This document shows, one piece after another, positions 24,301-31,219 of a stretch of DNA of 64,000 nucleotides. The notes beneath the pieces are model-generated. The model saw nothing but the letters and a program-made list of their open reading frames with translations, was not told the DNA's origin and ran no database searches. This DNA is from Arcuatula senhousia (taxonomy: Eukaryota; Mollusca; Bivalvia; Mytilida; Mytilidae), in assembly GCA_963971305.1 (NCBI GenBank), contig OZ020305.1, positions 405,001-469,000 on the forward strand, read 5' to 3'. Both the position numbers and the translations under genes were made by a program. Each line of letters opens with the position of its first letter. The stretch's first letter is position 1.

Positions 24301-24623
24301 TGACAAATTTGTTTGTTTACCTCCAAATTTGATAACTCAAGCAACTCGTCTGGAATTTGACGGACACCTTTGCTACTTAAATCTAATGTGTTTGATCCTA
24401 AAGCTTTCGACTGTGCAATAATTTTAAGAATTAAGGTCTCTGATTGCTCAGTTTTAGCAATGCCTCTCTCTGCCGGAGTTTCAAGTGGTACATCATTTTC
24501 GACCGGCGTCGCCGATTCTAGTCTTTCGATTTCACTTGATTCTGATTCATCTGTCCCTGAATCTTCTTCCTCGTTTACATCTTCAAACGCTTGACCGTTT
24601 GACTCTTGATAGATGTGTGTCAT
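275..24623 (-). CDS. LRRC27: LRRC27-like leucine-rich repeat protein, 16 exons
   Basis: Joined exons, in transcript order: 24321-24623, 21369-21561, 20673-20831, 20058-20304, 18172-18201, 16852-16938, 16013-16132, 15223-15318, 14642-14728, 13986-14141, 13084-13172, 10373-10455, 9856-9932, 7932-8058, 6615-6675, 275-309. All introns are GT-AG and all phases agree, giving 649 residues in the shortest form (human LRRC27 is about 530 from memory). Residues 1-75 are acidic and Ser/Glu-rich. Residues 76-215 hold about five leucine-rich repeats with the signature PNLVWLDLRKN, then a cap-like PLEFPP. Residues 216-440 are low-complexity and basic. Residues 440-638 are Glu/Lys/Arg-rich and coiled-coil-prone. 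No signal peptide or membrane segment is seen. The family's function is poorly known; LRR plus coil suggests a scaffold. The first exons are secure; the 3' end is the weakest part. Confidence 0.8.
830..1160 (+). mobile_element. Mobile-element fragment, 'AGGAGGTGCACA' family
   Basis: Two partial tandem units (about 840-950 and 985-1090) share AGGAGGTGCACA, CACAAAGATT and GCGGATAAGAGATGGGTA. The end, near 1100-1160, is richer in GC (GGACAGGGACGGACAT and CAAGCGGGGGCT). A diverged reverse-complement relative lies at about 33230-33390, so this is an interspersed family rather than unique sequence. No coding potential is seen. Confidence 0.5.
1628..1826 (+). repeat. Short irregular tandem repeat (CCTAAACCTAGCACTCGTAAGG)
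   Basis: About five imperfect copies of CCTAAACCTAGCACTCGTAA are spaced 40-60 bp apart, with diverged spacers. Confidence 0.6.
2144..3231 (+). repeat. 33-bp minisatellite, about 32 copies
   Basis: The core is CAGTGGCCAAATATCACCAG followed by TCACTAGATGTTA. Most units are 33 bp. Variants of 30 bp (loss of CCA), 35 bp and 37 bp (extra GTGT) are interspersed. Because the common unit is a multiple of three, open frames appear in several registers on the plus strand, but none begins or ends like a gene. Confidence 0.95.
3610..3769 (-). other. Orphan exon-like segment, 52 open codons
   Basis: On the minus strand a T-rich tract with AAG acceptor and a strong GAG/GTGAGT donor bound 160 bp. The frame starting with the first base is open for 52 codons, beginning AQFDSVHVYKEDYFVC and ending VVIPTLYYFPDL, then TGA one base before the donor. 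The composition looks protein-like and I do not recognise it. It would fit a phase-0 upstream donor (for example exon 14, skipping exon 15), but not the phase-1 donor of exon 15. It may be an alternative 3' end, part of another gene, or chance. Confidence 0.3.
4690..5110 (-). repeat. 60-bp tandem repeat, about seven copies
   Basis: The unit contains GAGTTCTGTTTGATCCAAAT and TTAGAGTTCATGTAAAGTAG. On the minus strand three copies read as an in-frame 20-residue unit (MNSNLDQTELIS...), but two other copies carry TTTTTTAAG and introduce stops, so the array as a whole is not coding. Confidence 0.9.
6225..6328 (+). repeat. 15-bp tandem repeat (CATTTCATGCTTCA)
   Basis: About seven copies of CACATTTCATGCTT/TTT, with single-base variants. 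Confidence 0.8.
6615..6675 (-). CDS. LRRC27: LRRC27-like exon 15
   Basis: Acceptor TTATGTAG, donor CAG/GTTATT. It encodes VKSLQKDLLKRYQELKAWTS plus one base. It is charged and helix-prone and continues the coiled-coil tail. Entry phase 0, exit phase 1. Confidence 0.75.
7252..7500 (+). repeat. 66-bp tandem repeat, about 3.7 copies
   Basis: The unit contains ACACACCAAGATCTACAGGG and AATCATTGTGGTACAATGTA. Copies are nearly identical, so the expansion is recent. The 66-bp length (22 codons) keeps frames open on both strands, which explains the local open frames. Confidence 0.9.
7932..8058 (-). CDS. LRRC27: LRRC27-like exon 14
   Basis: Acceptor TTATTACAG, donor ATC/GTAAGTTT. It encodes AARIKELEKKIKLH..., ending EEMEAARRDLEI. 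Strong heptad-like spacing of Leu/Ile with Lys/Glu supports a coiled coil. The first base completes the Lys codon begun in exon 13. Confidence 0.85.
8059..9439 (-). other. LRRC27-like intron 13, unremarkable part
   Basis: AT-rich sequence. I see no exon, tandem array or clear element before the miniature element that begins at 9440. Confidence 0.5.
9440..9650. mobile_element. Miniature inverted-repeat element, TACTGTA ends (copy 1)
   Basis: The left end TACTGTAGAAGCAGAAAT and the right end GATTATACAGTA share the inverted TACTGTA terminus. The interior carries mirrored TTTCGTGGG / CCCACGAAA blocks, so the element can fold on itself. A second copy lies in the opposite orientation at 23288-23499 and a diverged one at 43642-43852. 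TA at the borders suggests a mariner-like origin (inference). Confidence 0.75.
9856..9932 (-). CDS. LRRC27: LRRC27-like exon 13
   Basis: Acceptor TTTGTAG, donor AA/GTTAGT. It encodes QDVKNAHEKLRRQLSPGSRQ then KVEEE and two bases of Lys. Entry phase 0, exit phase 2. Basic and helical. Confidence 0.85.
10373..10455 (-). CDS. LRRC27: LRRC27-like exon 12
   Basis: Acceptor TTTTTTTTAG, donor AAG/GTAAGT. It encodes DYVDPVEKAPFDIDDEHIKV then MSNEERIK. It joins any of the 13 candidate donors of exon 11 in the same frame (G plus AT makes Asp). The acidic VDPVEKAPFDIDDE segment contrasts with the basic flanks. Confidence 0.85.
11005..11172. mobile_element. Palindromic miniature element
   Basis: AAGATAATCAATTAGGTC with AAAAATATGATCAC on the left is mirrored by GATCATATTTTAGTAATTC and GACCCAATTATTTATC on the right. 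Arms of about 45 bp enclose a short GC-richer loop. No coding capacity. The exact ends are uncertain. Confidence 0.55.
11358..12446 (-). mobile_element. 146-bp-unit repeat element, copy A
   Basis: About seven tandem units of roughly 146 bp containing GGACCTTAACCAAGAACTTA and GACCCCCAACATCTAGTA. One end is ATTTTTATGGCCCGACCACG (read on the minus strand) followed by a GTCCGTACG-rich tract; the other end is GGCTCATAGACACA. A copy in the opposite orientation lies at 57094-58219, with both ends matching, so this is a mobile unit. Four units carry a perfect inverted AGGTCA/TGACCT site with 3-bp spacing. Its GGCCCGACC end lies about 25 bp from the exon 11 array. Confidence 0.8.
12472..13135 (-). repeat. 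51-bp tandem array across the exon 11 donor, 13 units
   Basis: Thirteen units of exactly 51 bp, essentially identical; the only substitution I see (near 12757) is synonymous in the LRRC27 frame (CGG to CGT). Each unit encodes KIQHKRQMDLLRSGKKG and contains AAAG/GTAAGA, a good 5' splice site, at 12523+51n up to 13084. The last unit, at 12472, has GTAAAA instead. The whole array is open in the LRRC27 frame. Unit borders share AAGATACAG with the exon and AAG with the donor, suggesting slippage through microhomology. Confidence 0.95.
13084..13172 (-). CDS. LRRC27: LRRC27-like exon 11 (shortest form)
   Basis: Acceptor CTTTTACAG. It encodes DENVLKEWRQETKK, then one copy of the 17-residue unit IQHKRQMDLLRSGKK plus G, ending at the first GTAAGA donor. 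Each of the 12 further donors in the array adds exactly 17 residues with no frame change, to a maximum exon of 12472-13172. Which donor is used cannot be told from DNA. Read-through of all donors runs into the neighbouring mobile element. Confidence 0.8.
13690..13935 (+). mobile_element. 3' tail of a non-LTR-type retroelement, copy 1
   Basis: It ends ATTGTAATGATCCTGCCCCT, GAGGGACCATAATTGG and then a short microsatellite of ATGTCTT units. The same tail, reversed, occurs at 33958-34026 with ATCTTAT units. Shared unique sequence plus a terminal microsatellite is typical of CR1-like 3' ends (inference). No reverse-transcriptase frame is seen here. Confidence 0.55.
13986..14141 (-). CDS. LRRC27: LRRC27-like exon 10
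   Basis: Acceptor ATTCTACAG, donor AA/GTAAAT. It encodes RSASNSVLSWKVNPYPEPPP and continues AEYIQFKMNEERQLAKVKDF before a basic end. The PYPEPPP stretch followed by Glu/Lys-rich helix marks the start of the coiled-coil tail. Confidence 0.85.
14642..14728 (-). CDS. LRRC27: LRRC27-like exon 9
   Basis: Acceptor CTTCCTCCAG, donor ACAG/GTTGGC. It encodes NSGTIRSPQRPVFPSIKVNK then KKPGSPLD. Basic and Ser/Pro-rich. Both ends are phase 2 and the length is 87, so it can be skipped without frame change. Confidence 0.8.
15223..15318 (-). CDS. LRRC27: LRRC27-like exon 8
   Basis: Acceptor TGCTGTAAG, donor AAAG/GTTTGT. It encodes SLVKSSHRNPSFKEKRGFLP then SLVENSCNLVE. 96 bp, phase 2 at both ends. Sequence is low in conserved features; support comes from phase and splice sites. 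Confidence 0.7.
16013..16132 (-). CDS. LRRC27: LRRC27-like exon 7
   Basis: Acceptor TTCTTCAG, donor ACAG/GTTTGA. It encodes FTNLQRKGKRNEPPSSTRQA then LFPPIYVNITRKDSGTSLY. 120 bp, phase 2 at both ends. Basic linker; LFPPIYVN resembles the VFPSIKVN of exon 9, suggesting these linker exons may be related by duplication. Confidence 0.75.
16852..16938 (-). CDS. LRRC27: LRRC27-like exon 6
   Basis: Acceptor TTAAAAAACAG, donor ACAG/GTAACT. It encodes AITSKRRGESSRYSIVRQNS then LLSRPNTD. It contains RRGESSRYS and RQNSLLS, which look like basophilic kinase sites. 87 bp, phase 2 at both ends. Its 5' half and acceptor are repeated upstream in the intron. Confidence 0.8.
16890..17235 (-). repeat. Tandem copies of exon 6 acceptor region (3 decayed extra copies)
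   Basis: Units of about 70-100 bp share CTACTAGACT, CTTAGAAGTT and CCTGTATTTTAATATG. Copies upstream of exon 6 (near 17000, 17090 and 17170) each keep a TACAG/GG-like acceptor on the minus strand, but none keeps the exon 6 donor. Using the nearest copy would add RALTSKRRGKSSRHS and then a stop. Confidence 0.75.
17236..18171 (-). other. LRRC27-like intron 5
   Basis: AT-rich, with a short AAAAG purine tract near 17685. No exon or element is recognised. Confidence 0.5.
18172..18201 (-). CDS. LRRC27: LRRC27-like exon 5, 30-bp microexon
   Basis: Acceptor TTTTCAG, donor GATAG/GTGAGG. It encodes LMNLSQSVD between two split Arg codons. Its end (GTTGATAG/GT) closely resembles the end of exon 4, and phase is 2 at both sides. 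Small size makes it less certain than its neighbours. Confidence 0.65.
19150..19450 (-). repeat. 41-bp tandem repeat, about seven copies
   Basis: The unit contains AAGAAGCCATGCATGTCTGG and CAAATGAATATTGAGTCATT. The copies at 19320-19445 are nearly identical; those at 19150-19300 are degenerate, showing decay at one edge of the array. Confidence 0.9.
20058..20304 (-). CDS. LRRC27: LRRC27-like exon 4
   Basis: Acceptor TTTAACAG, donor GATAG/GTAGAT. It encodes ENGEDSSSSSEDWQDERDLR, then DWAKIQHRSLSMEDNKST..., ending KKAGAMGTVD. Acidic Ser-rich start, then a basic end. Entry phase 1, exit phase 2. It begins the long unstructured linker after the LRR block. Confidence 0.85.
20673..20831 (-). CDS. 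LRRC27: LRRC27-like exon 3, last LRR and cap
   Basis: Acceptor TTTTTCAG, donor GGAG/GTTAGA. It encodes LIKSLNGLNICNNPLEFPPL, continuing DIIEKGTNEILKFLREMLLA. NICNNPLEFPP is the last LRR turn, and the KG..EILKFLRE helix is the usual cap after an LRR block of this family. Confidence 0.9.
21085..21130 (+). repeat. Microsatellite (CA)n followed by (CT)n
   Basis: A broken CACACA run of about 25 bp, then CTCTCTTTCTCTCT. Confidence 0.9.
21369..21561 (-). CDS. LRRC27: LRRC27-like exon 2, central LRRs
   Basis: Acceptor TATTTTCAG, donor TTAG/GTATAA. After exon 1 ends LSNLE it continues YLYLEGNELCSLPDDFFDKL, then PNLVWLDLRKNGLLRLPSVY, then NLRNLLLEGNNLRSLPLELG. Three consecutive LxxLxLxxN LRRs. PNLVWLDLRKN is the strongest sign of LRRC27 rather than another short LRR protein. 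Confidence 0.93.
22644..23228. mobile_element. 585-bp non-autonomous DNA transposon, CAGTCAGGGG ends
   Basis: A 17-bp perfect terminal inverted repeat, CAGTCAGGGGACTGACA, bounds it. TATAT flanks both sides as a possible 5-bp target duplication, though the local AT repeat weakens that. The interior has many scattered AAGTCAGAAA copies in both orientations and no open frame. Confidence 0.8.
23288..23499. mobile_element. Miniature inverted-repeat element, TACTGTA ends (copy 2)
   Basis: Ends TACTGTATAATCATTT and TTCTACAGTA; interior CGTGGGGATAAAATTTCGTG. It is the reverse-orientation counterpart of the element at 9440-9650. The short open frame here is a by-product of the mirrored structure. Confidence 0.75.
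24321..24623 (-). CDS. LRRC27: LRRC27-like exon 1, start codon and first LRR
   Basis: The ATG is at 24621-24623; the frame extends two codons further only through a TTG, so that is not the start. It encodes MTHIYQESNGQAFEDVNEEE, a Ser/Asp/Glu-rich stretch, then TLILKIIAQSKALGSNTLDL, then SSKGVRQIPDELLELSNLE, the first LRR. The phase-0 donor GAG/GTAAAC joins exon 2 in mid-repeat. Confidence 0.9.
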
Positions 24624-24760
24624 CTTCAATAATTAAGCAGTTTTTGATCAGCGTTATTTCCACATGGTTTGTCGACTTATAATAAATATATAGAAACGTG
24701 ACAACAACCACTATAAGCACCACCGTCTTATTGGTTCTTTAAATCATGTGACATGCGGGA
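24624..24760 (-). promoter_or_regulatory. LRRC27-like promoter region
   Basis: Upstream of the ATG there is an inverted CCAAT motif (ATTGG near 24731) and TCATGTGA at 24744-24751, an M-box-type E-box. The 22-bp motif shared with the STK32 side lies at 24701-24722, only about 78 bp from the start codon, so the transcript start must be inside or very near the repeat boundary. No TATA box is convincing. Confidence 0.35.
24701..24722 (+). repeat. 22-bp outer inverted motif, left copy
   Basis: ACAACAACCACTATAAGCAC plus CA. The exact reverse complement is at 36568-36589. It is preceded by ACGTG here and by ACGT on the other side. It marks the outer boundary of the two opposed arrays. Confidence 0.85.
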
Positions 24761-24899
24761 TGTACCTAATACATGAAAAGTGTCCCGAAAAAGATGGAAA
24801 AGGAATAGTAAAAAACACATTGAAAATGATTCAAATTCATATGTAATAAATTCAAAATAATATAATGTTACCAAAAGAATATTCTTAATAGAAATTTAA

Positions 24900-27500
24900 A
24901 TGTAGAAACCTCAAAAACATTTTACGTTAGATAGGAAGCACCATGAAAAACGGACTAAGCACCACTAGACCCGTTGGTCACTGAGATTGTAAAAATCTAT
25001 GATCATCTATCAAAATTGTGGTTAAGCATTGAATATTATATTTTGGGTCCCGGGTAAATGGACCATTGTTTGAAAAAGAAAAAGAAAACTTGAGAGCCCC
25101 CTTCCTCTTCCCATATGGCTTAAAAGCATGGTTTAGAAATCTTGCAAGCACCACTGCCTTGACAAAAAAGGATATAGCACCACGGGACCTTCAAATCTAA
25201 CGAAACTGTGTTAATGGGTCCATTTGAGTTAGGTCTATAATTCAAAGTAGGTCCGGGGTCCATTATGATACTTTCAAAGAAAATTTCAAATTTCTATGTA
25301 TAACATGGCTTTACATATCTACCATTCTTGCACCATGAAAAGGAACCTTGCACCACGGGGCATATGGACCCCAGGGGATAGTTCAATTCTATAAAACTTG
25401 TGTATGCGGGTCCATATGAGTTAAGTTTAGAATTTTAAATAGGTCCAGGGTCCATTGAATCACTTTCAAAGAAATTTCAAACTCCTATATACGTATTATA
25501 TGGCTTTAGGTAGAAATCTTGCACCATGAAAAACCAACCTTGCACCACGCGGCCTATGGGCCCCATAGATAGTTCAATTCTACAGAAATTGAGTATGTGG
25601 GTCCATATGAGTAAGGTTTAAAATTCTAAATAGGTCCGGGGTCTATTATATTACTCTAAAAAAAAATCGAACCCTCGATCGTGCATAACATGCATGGTTT
25701 TACATAGAATTTTTCACCATGATAACGAACCTTGCACCACGGGGTCTATTGGCCCATTGATAGTTTAATTCTATAAAAATTAAGTATGTGGGTCTAAATG
25801 AGTTAGGTTTGGAATTTTAGATAGGCTCGGGTTTCCACTAAATCACTTTCAGAGAAAATTTCAAACCTCTATGTAAAACATGGCTTTACATAGAATTATT
25901 GCACCATGAAAACGAACCTTGCACCACTGAACCTTTGACCCCCATGTATAATTCAATTCTATAGAAATTGTGTGTGTGGGTCCATAGGAGTAAGGTTTGA
26001 AATTCTAAATAGGTTCGGGATCCATTGTATTACTTTTAAAGAAAATTTGAAAATTTTAAATCCTCGTGCATAACATAGCTGTACTACGTGGAATTATTGC
26101 ACCATGGGTACGGACCTTGCACCACGGGGCACATGGGTCCCAGGGATAGTTCAAATCTATCTAAATTGTGTATGTGGGTCCATATGAGTTAGGCCTAATT
26201 TCTAAACAGGTCCGGGATCCAATGGATCACTGTAAAAAAAAAATTCGAACCTTCATGCATTTCATGTATAACATGACTTTATATAGAAATCTTGCACCAC
26301 CATGGAAAGGGACTTTGCACCACGGGGCCTATGGGTCCCAGGGATAGTTCAAGTCTATCGAAATTGTGTATGTAGGTCCATATGAGTTAGGCCTAGCATT
26401 CTAAATGGGTCCGGGATCTAATGGATCACTGTCAAAAAAAAATTCGAACCCTCATGCATTTCATGTATAACATGACTTTAGATAGAAATGATGCACCATG
26501 GAAAGGGACTTTGCACCACGGGGCCTATGGGTCCCAGGGATAGTTCAAGTCTATCGAAATTGTGCATGTAGGTCCATATGAGTAAGGCCTAGCATTCGTA
26601 ATAGGTCCGGGGTCCAATGGAGTACTGTCAGAGAAAATTTTGAACCCTCATATATAACATGACCATATATAGAAACTTTGCACCATGGAAAGGGAGACTT
26701 TGCACCACGGGGCTTATGGGTCCCAGGGATGGTTCAAGTCTATCGAAATTGTGTATGTAGGTCCATATGAGTTAGGCCTAGCGTTCTAAATTGGTTCGGG
26801 GTCCAATGAATCACTGTCGAAAAAATTTCGAACATTCATGCATTTCATGTATAACATGACTTTATATAGAAATCTTGCACCATGGAAAAGGACTTTGCAC
26901 CACAGGGCCTATGGGTCCCAGGGATAGTTCAAGTCAATCAAAATTGTGTATATAGGTCCATATGAGTTAGGCCTACCATTTGTAATAGGTCCGGGGTCCA
27001 ATGGATTACTGTCAGAGAAAATTTTGAACCCTCATATATAACATGACCTTATATAGAAATCTTGCACCATGGAAACGGACCTAGCACCACGGGCCATTTA
27101 TAACCTAGGGTTGGTCCAAGATTGTCTAAACTATGTTTATTAGTCCATATAAGTAAAGCCTACAATTTTTAATAGACCCGGTTTCCCTTGGATCACTGTC
27201 AGAGAAAATTTTGATACCCACGTTTATATACGTGGGTACAGTCATCTTGCACCACAAAAAAGGACTTGGCACCACGGGTCTTATAGGGGCCATAGGGAAT
27301 GATCAAGTCTATCGAAATTGTTTTAGTTTGAGTTAGGACTGGATTACTAAATACTAGTAGGTCAAGGTTCACTGAATTACTCCCAAGAACATTTTTGAAC
27401 CCCTATTTATTCGTTTTTTTTTATAGCAATCTTGCACTATGAAAACAGAAATAGCACCATGGTGCACTCAGGGATGGTTAAAGTCTATAGAAAATGTATA
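24900..27500 (+). repeat. Diverged tandem array of ~200-bp units (left arm)
   Basis: About 12-13 units. Each contains CTTGCACCATGAAAAGGAAC-like and GCACCACGGGGCCTATGGGT blocks, then GGTCCATATGAGTTAGG and GGTCCGGGGTCCAATGGA. Units differ by many substitutions and small indels and decay toward 27500. It is the same unit as the right array but in opposite orientation. No coding potential. Tandem units with unique flanks recall the non-autonomous Helentron-type 'pearl' elements of bivalves (inference). Confidence 0.9.
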
Positions 27501-28755
27501 ATATGTGAAATGGACCTACAGCTATAAATTGGTTCAGATTTCATGCAACCACAATTTGGAATCCACCAAATATGGAGTGTATTTTATACAAGTCATAATA
27601 GTCATTAGGAATTTTTTTTATGATATTTTCAGGCTAAAGATAGGTCTATAAAAGAATTGGGTGATGATAAAGGTAGATGAATAAAAAAAAGTATTAAAGT
27701 TTCAAAGTCGGCTTGAAATTTTCAAAATAAAACGAAAAAGTTTTGTAAATTTTGTTTTCAGGAAACTGCATGCACACTAAAGCATTTTTTGAATAGATGC
27801 TAAACTAATAAATGTTGGAAACAGTACTATATTGTATCTACAAATTTTAAACATTTTTGTGAACTTAAGTAAAAAGAGGAGGAAATGGACCTTTTGCTTA
27901 TGATTAGATCTAGACAAGCGACCTGAACAAAATTACTTCTATGTTTTAGAACTCTGACGCACGAGGGTTCGATTCCCTCCCTAGGCTTTATTACATATTA
28001 GTTTCAGGCTGGTGCAAAGTTGGGCAGAACGCCTAGTGGCCCCACGTCAGAGATTCTTTACTTGTCAGTCTGTTCGTATGTCTTACACCAAGTGCGTTTT
28101 AATGAACTGATTTTCCTTATATTCATAAAATGTTGTACATTTACATGTATCTATAACCTTAAAGTTTTGGAATTCTAACATGCATGTGTCATTGAAGACT
28201 CAATTGCCTGTTGTTGTTCTTTTAATATTTCCACCCATAAAATGCCATTCCTTTTGTTCATCTTCTCCTATGATAAGACTCAAACATTTTTCAAAAATTA
28301 GAGAATGTGGTACTTTATAAACTATTCATACTAAGTTAATACACGCACTCAGTAACTATCAAGTTAAGGCTTTTTTTGCTTTTCTTAATAATTGTTTTCG
28401 TTAATAAAATTTCATGATAAAAATCTCACGTCAAAAACTTTTCTTTTCTCAAAGCCTTTTTTTTCAGAAAAAAATGTAACGTGTCAACATTTTAAAGGAT
28501 GGATAGCGATAAGGCCCTTATTTAGACCATCTAAAGGCGGAAGATAAAAATTGTCAATTTTTATTTTCCGCCTTTAGATGCGCCAAAATATTTGTTGCAC
28601 AGCCTTACACTTTTTTTGTAGCTAAATAGTTTGTTCTTTCATAAATAAATAATCTTTTGTAGTTGTGCAAAAGAACAAGATGCAAAAGTGTAATAGAAGA
28701 ATAGATTAATTTTTCATGCAAATCTTTATTTTGAATAAGAAAAAATACTAAAGAT
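27501..28755. other. Intergenic, no gene seen
   Basis: AT-rich. A tRNA-like T arm (GAGGG-TTCGATT-CCCTC) sits at about 27964-27980 without a D arm, anticodon arm or acceptor stem. Two opposed copies of CTAAAGGCGGAA near 28531-28575 form an inverted repeat of about 20 bp. Confidence 0.5.
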
Positions 28756-28929
28756 CACAGGCGCCTTTCCGCGCCTGAGTCCAGGATTTTTTTTAATATA
28801 ATAACGTGTATATAAAAGAATTCATCTCCTCTATATACTATGTGGAAATAGTATATAGATAGAGGAGATGAAAATTTTTATATACACGTTATTATATTAA
28901 AAAAAAAATCCTGGACCCAAGCGCCTCTG
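28756..28929. mobile_element. 174-bp hAT-type miniature element
   Basis: An 8-bp direct repeat CTAAAGAT flanks it (28748-28755 and 28930-28937). It fits the hAT target pattern nTnnnnAn. Ends are CACAGGCGC and GCGCCTCTG, matching hAT-like CAGAG termini with one mismatch. The interior is a near-perfect palindrome: TCCAGGATTTTTTTTAATAT and CTCCTCTATATACTAT recur inverted around a loop near 28846. Confidence 0.8.
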
Positions 28930-29523
28930 CTAAAGATAAAACCTTTATAAAAATGAAATTGTGTGATGAATTACTAGAATACAGAGCTTGGCATTATATC
29001 TACTATATCTATTTTGTTACATAAAGTCCAAAAGAATAACACAACAGTCGGGCGATAAGGTGTTTTAACACTAGAAGAATCTTTTTTGTTTTACATGATA
29101 ATTTTGAACTTGAATTTATTTATTATGCGTTAAAAAACGAAAGGAATTTTAGATATTATTAGCTATTGACTAAGAGGTAAAAAGTAAAGTCTTAAAGACT
29201 TTTTAATTTTTCCGTATGTCTTGCAGCTTTCACAAAAAAAAACGTGTTTTCATGTTTTAGTAATGCACGCTTTTGAAAAAAAAATATGGAGTTTTTTCCG
29301 CCTATGCAAGTCTTTGCAAGACCATGCTTCTGGAAAGGATATACAACACTCTTTTACTTCACTTTCCGTTCGGCTCAATGTTAAAACATTTTGTTTCGGG
29401 TTTTTAAGCATCATTTTCTATAAAGTAGAATAAAGTATATACTACAGTCGACTTTGTCAATTGTATAAAAATACAAGCATTCAAATTTAATACGAGACAT
29501 TTGGTGACACTATTCACCTACTA

Positions 29524-29908
29524 TTTTTATGCCCCTGCGACGACATGTCGGGGGGGGGCATTAAGTTTTACTCATGTCCGTCCGTACGAATTTCCGTCAA
29601 GCTTTTCTCAAACTTGGTAGGATGGTTCAGTATGATAAACTGTACGTCCTAAGCAATTTTCAGACCTGTCGGACATCTACTTCCTTGTTTGGGACTAAGG
29701 CCGATATGAAAATATGTAAACATGACTATGAAAATTTCCGTCAAGCTTTTCTCGGAACCGTACATGAGAATGATTTAAAACTTGGAAGGATCGTTCAGCA
29801 TGACAAACTGTACGTTCTAAGCGACCTTCAGACCTGTCGGACTTCTACTTCCTGTTTTGGGCCAGCGGGGGCATCCGTGTCCCATGGACACATTCCTTCT
29901 TTATTTTT
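29524..29908 (+). mobile_element. Inverted pair of ~390-bp elements, left copy
   Basis: Begins TTTTTATGCCCCTGCGACGA and ends TGTGTCCCATGGACACATTC. Inside are two internal units sharing TTCCGTCAAGCTTTTCTC, GGATGGTTCAGTATGA and CAGACCTGTCGGAC. The 152-codon open frame over it has no recognisable domain. Confidence 0.75.
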
Positions 29909-31219
29909 ATTTTTCTATGGTAGGCTAAGAGGCTTATCGCAACTCATCCTTTTTGTGAATTGTAAAATTACTATGTTAAAAGATGATGTTTCATCGGCAT
30001 TTATTCTACATCTCAATACTTTAAGCATTTAGGTTGCAGTTTTCTTTAGGACCAACAGCAAAAGACCTCACACAAAAATGCAGCATCCCTATAATTTTCT
30101 CCTTGTCAAAGAGACCGTCTGTCTGTCGGTCCACCCACAATGCTAAAAACGTCAAAACTTTCGTTTGCAATTTGTCAAAAATAAGGTTACATTTCTCTAG
30201 CATGCATCTATATAATATGTTAAGTAAACAAAATCTATACATCTACAATATTTAAGGAGCTAAAATTCATTTTCTGCATGCACTTTTTTAACGCATGCTT
30301 AGATATGGATACATATTGTTCAGTCTAGCTGTCGGAAGTTGCTTCTCGTTTACTTTCTGAAAAGTACTCAAGATGTTATACAAAAATCCACAAGAAGACT
30401 TGCGGACAAGGTTTCCGCTTGGAAAGCATCGTCACCCCTAGAACATCCGCGGACAATATTTCCGCGAGGAAAGCATATTATCCCCGAGAAGACCCGCGGT
30501 CGGAACTTTCGCAGAGAAAACATGTTTCCCCGCTATCCCCAGTATTAACTTTTTCAGTGAACAGGAAGTAGATATCTGACATGTGGACCTACTTTTGATA
30601 CTTGCAATACGTCATATACCAAATATCATGTTCCTGTGGTGATGAATAGTTTCCGATAAAACTGTTACCATGTGTTACGAACATTTTAAACAATTGACCA
30701 ATAGTGTTGAAAATTCTCAAAGTCTTAACAGAAAGTATATGTAAGACAGACCTAATTTTGTTCTTGCGATAAAGGACCTCATGCTGAAGCCAAATATTAA
30801 AATTTCAAGCAATTGTGATTTGTAGTTGTTGAGACAACTGTTAAGAAAGTTATGTTGTAGACGGACGATGGGAACGAAAGGACAGAGATAAACCAGTAAA
30901 CCCCCTTCATCTTCAAAGCGGGGTATAAAAATCCACTTTAAATTTATTTGAAAAAAAATATTACCATCACGATTGTCACAGAGCTTTGATGCAATAATCT
31001 GCACTAGTTTTTAAATTATAATGCAAAGACAAACAAAAACTGTGTTTGACATTTTTAGGGCCATAACCCCAAAAAGATATCATCTGACAACTATGACCCG
31101 ATGGACACTTTTATAGAGCTTTAGCTGAACATAAATAATTCAAAACCTTTTCTTTATCAGCAATCATTTTTTTATGCTGTTAGTCAAAAACACGATAATT
31201 TTCCGAATTAAGGACCGCA
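29909..31219. other. Intergenic, between the inverted pair
   Basis: Contains a locally GC-richer block of three degenerate ~53-bp repeats at about 30385-30540 (CCGCGGACAATATTTCCGCG is the clearest) and repeat-like sequence near 31050-31220. No gene is seen. Confidence 0.45.

Larger units (their letters stand above)
21562..24320 (-). other. LRRC27-like intron 1
   Basis: 2.8 kb. It holds two short inverted-repeat elements (22644-23228 and 23288-23499). I see no exon between 21562 and 24320, and the LRR register is continuous across it. Confidence 0.7.

Noticed and set aside
24624..24629. Start codon two codons upstream of the exon 1 ATG
   Set aside because: It is a TTG, not an ATG; the first ATG in frame is at 24621-24623.
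29574..30032. 152-codon plus-strand open frame
   Set aside because: Covers the left GCCCC-ended repeat copy; its inverted partner does not preserve the frame.
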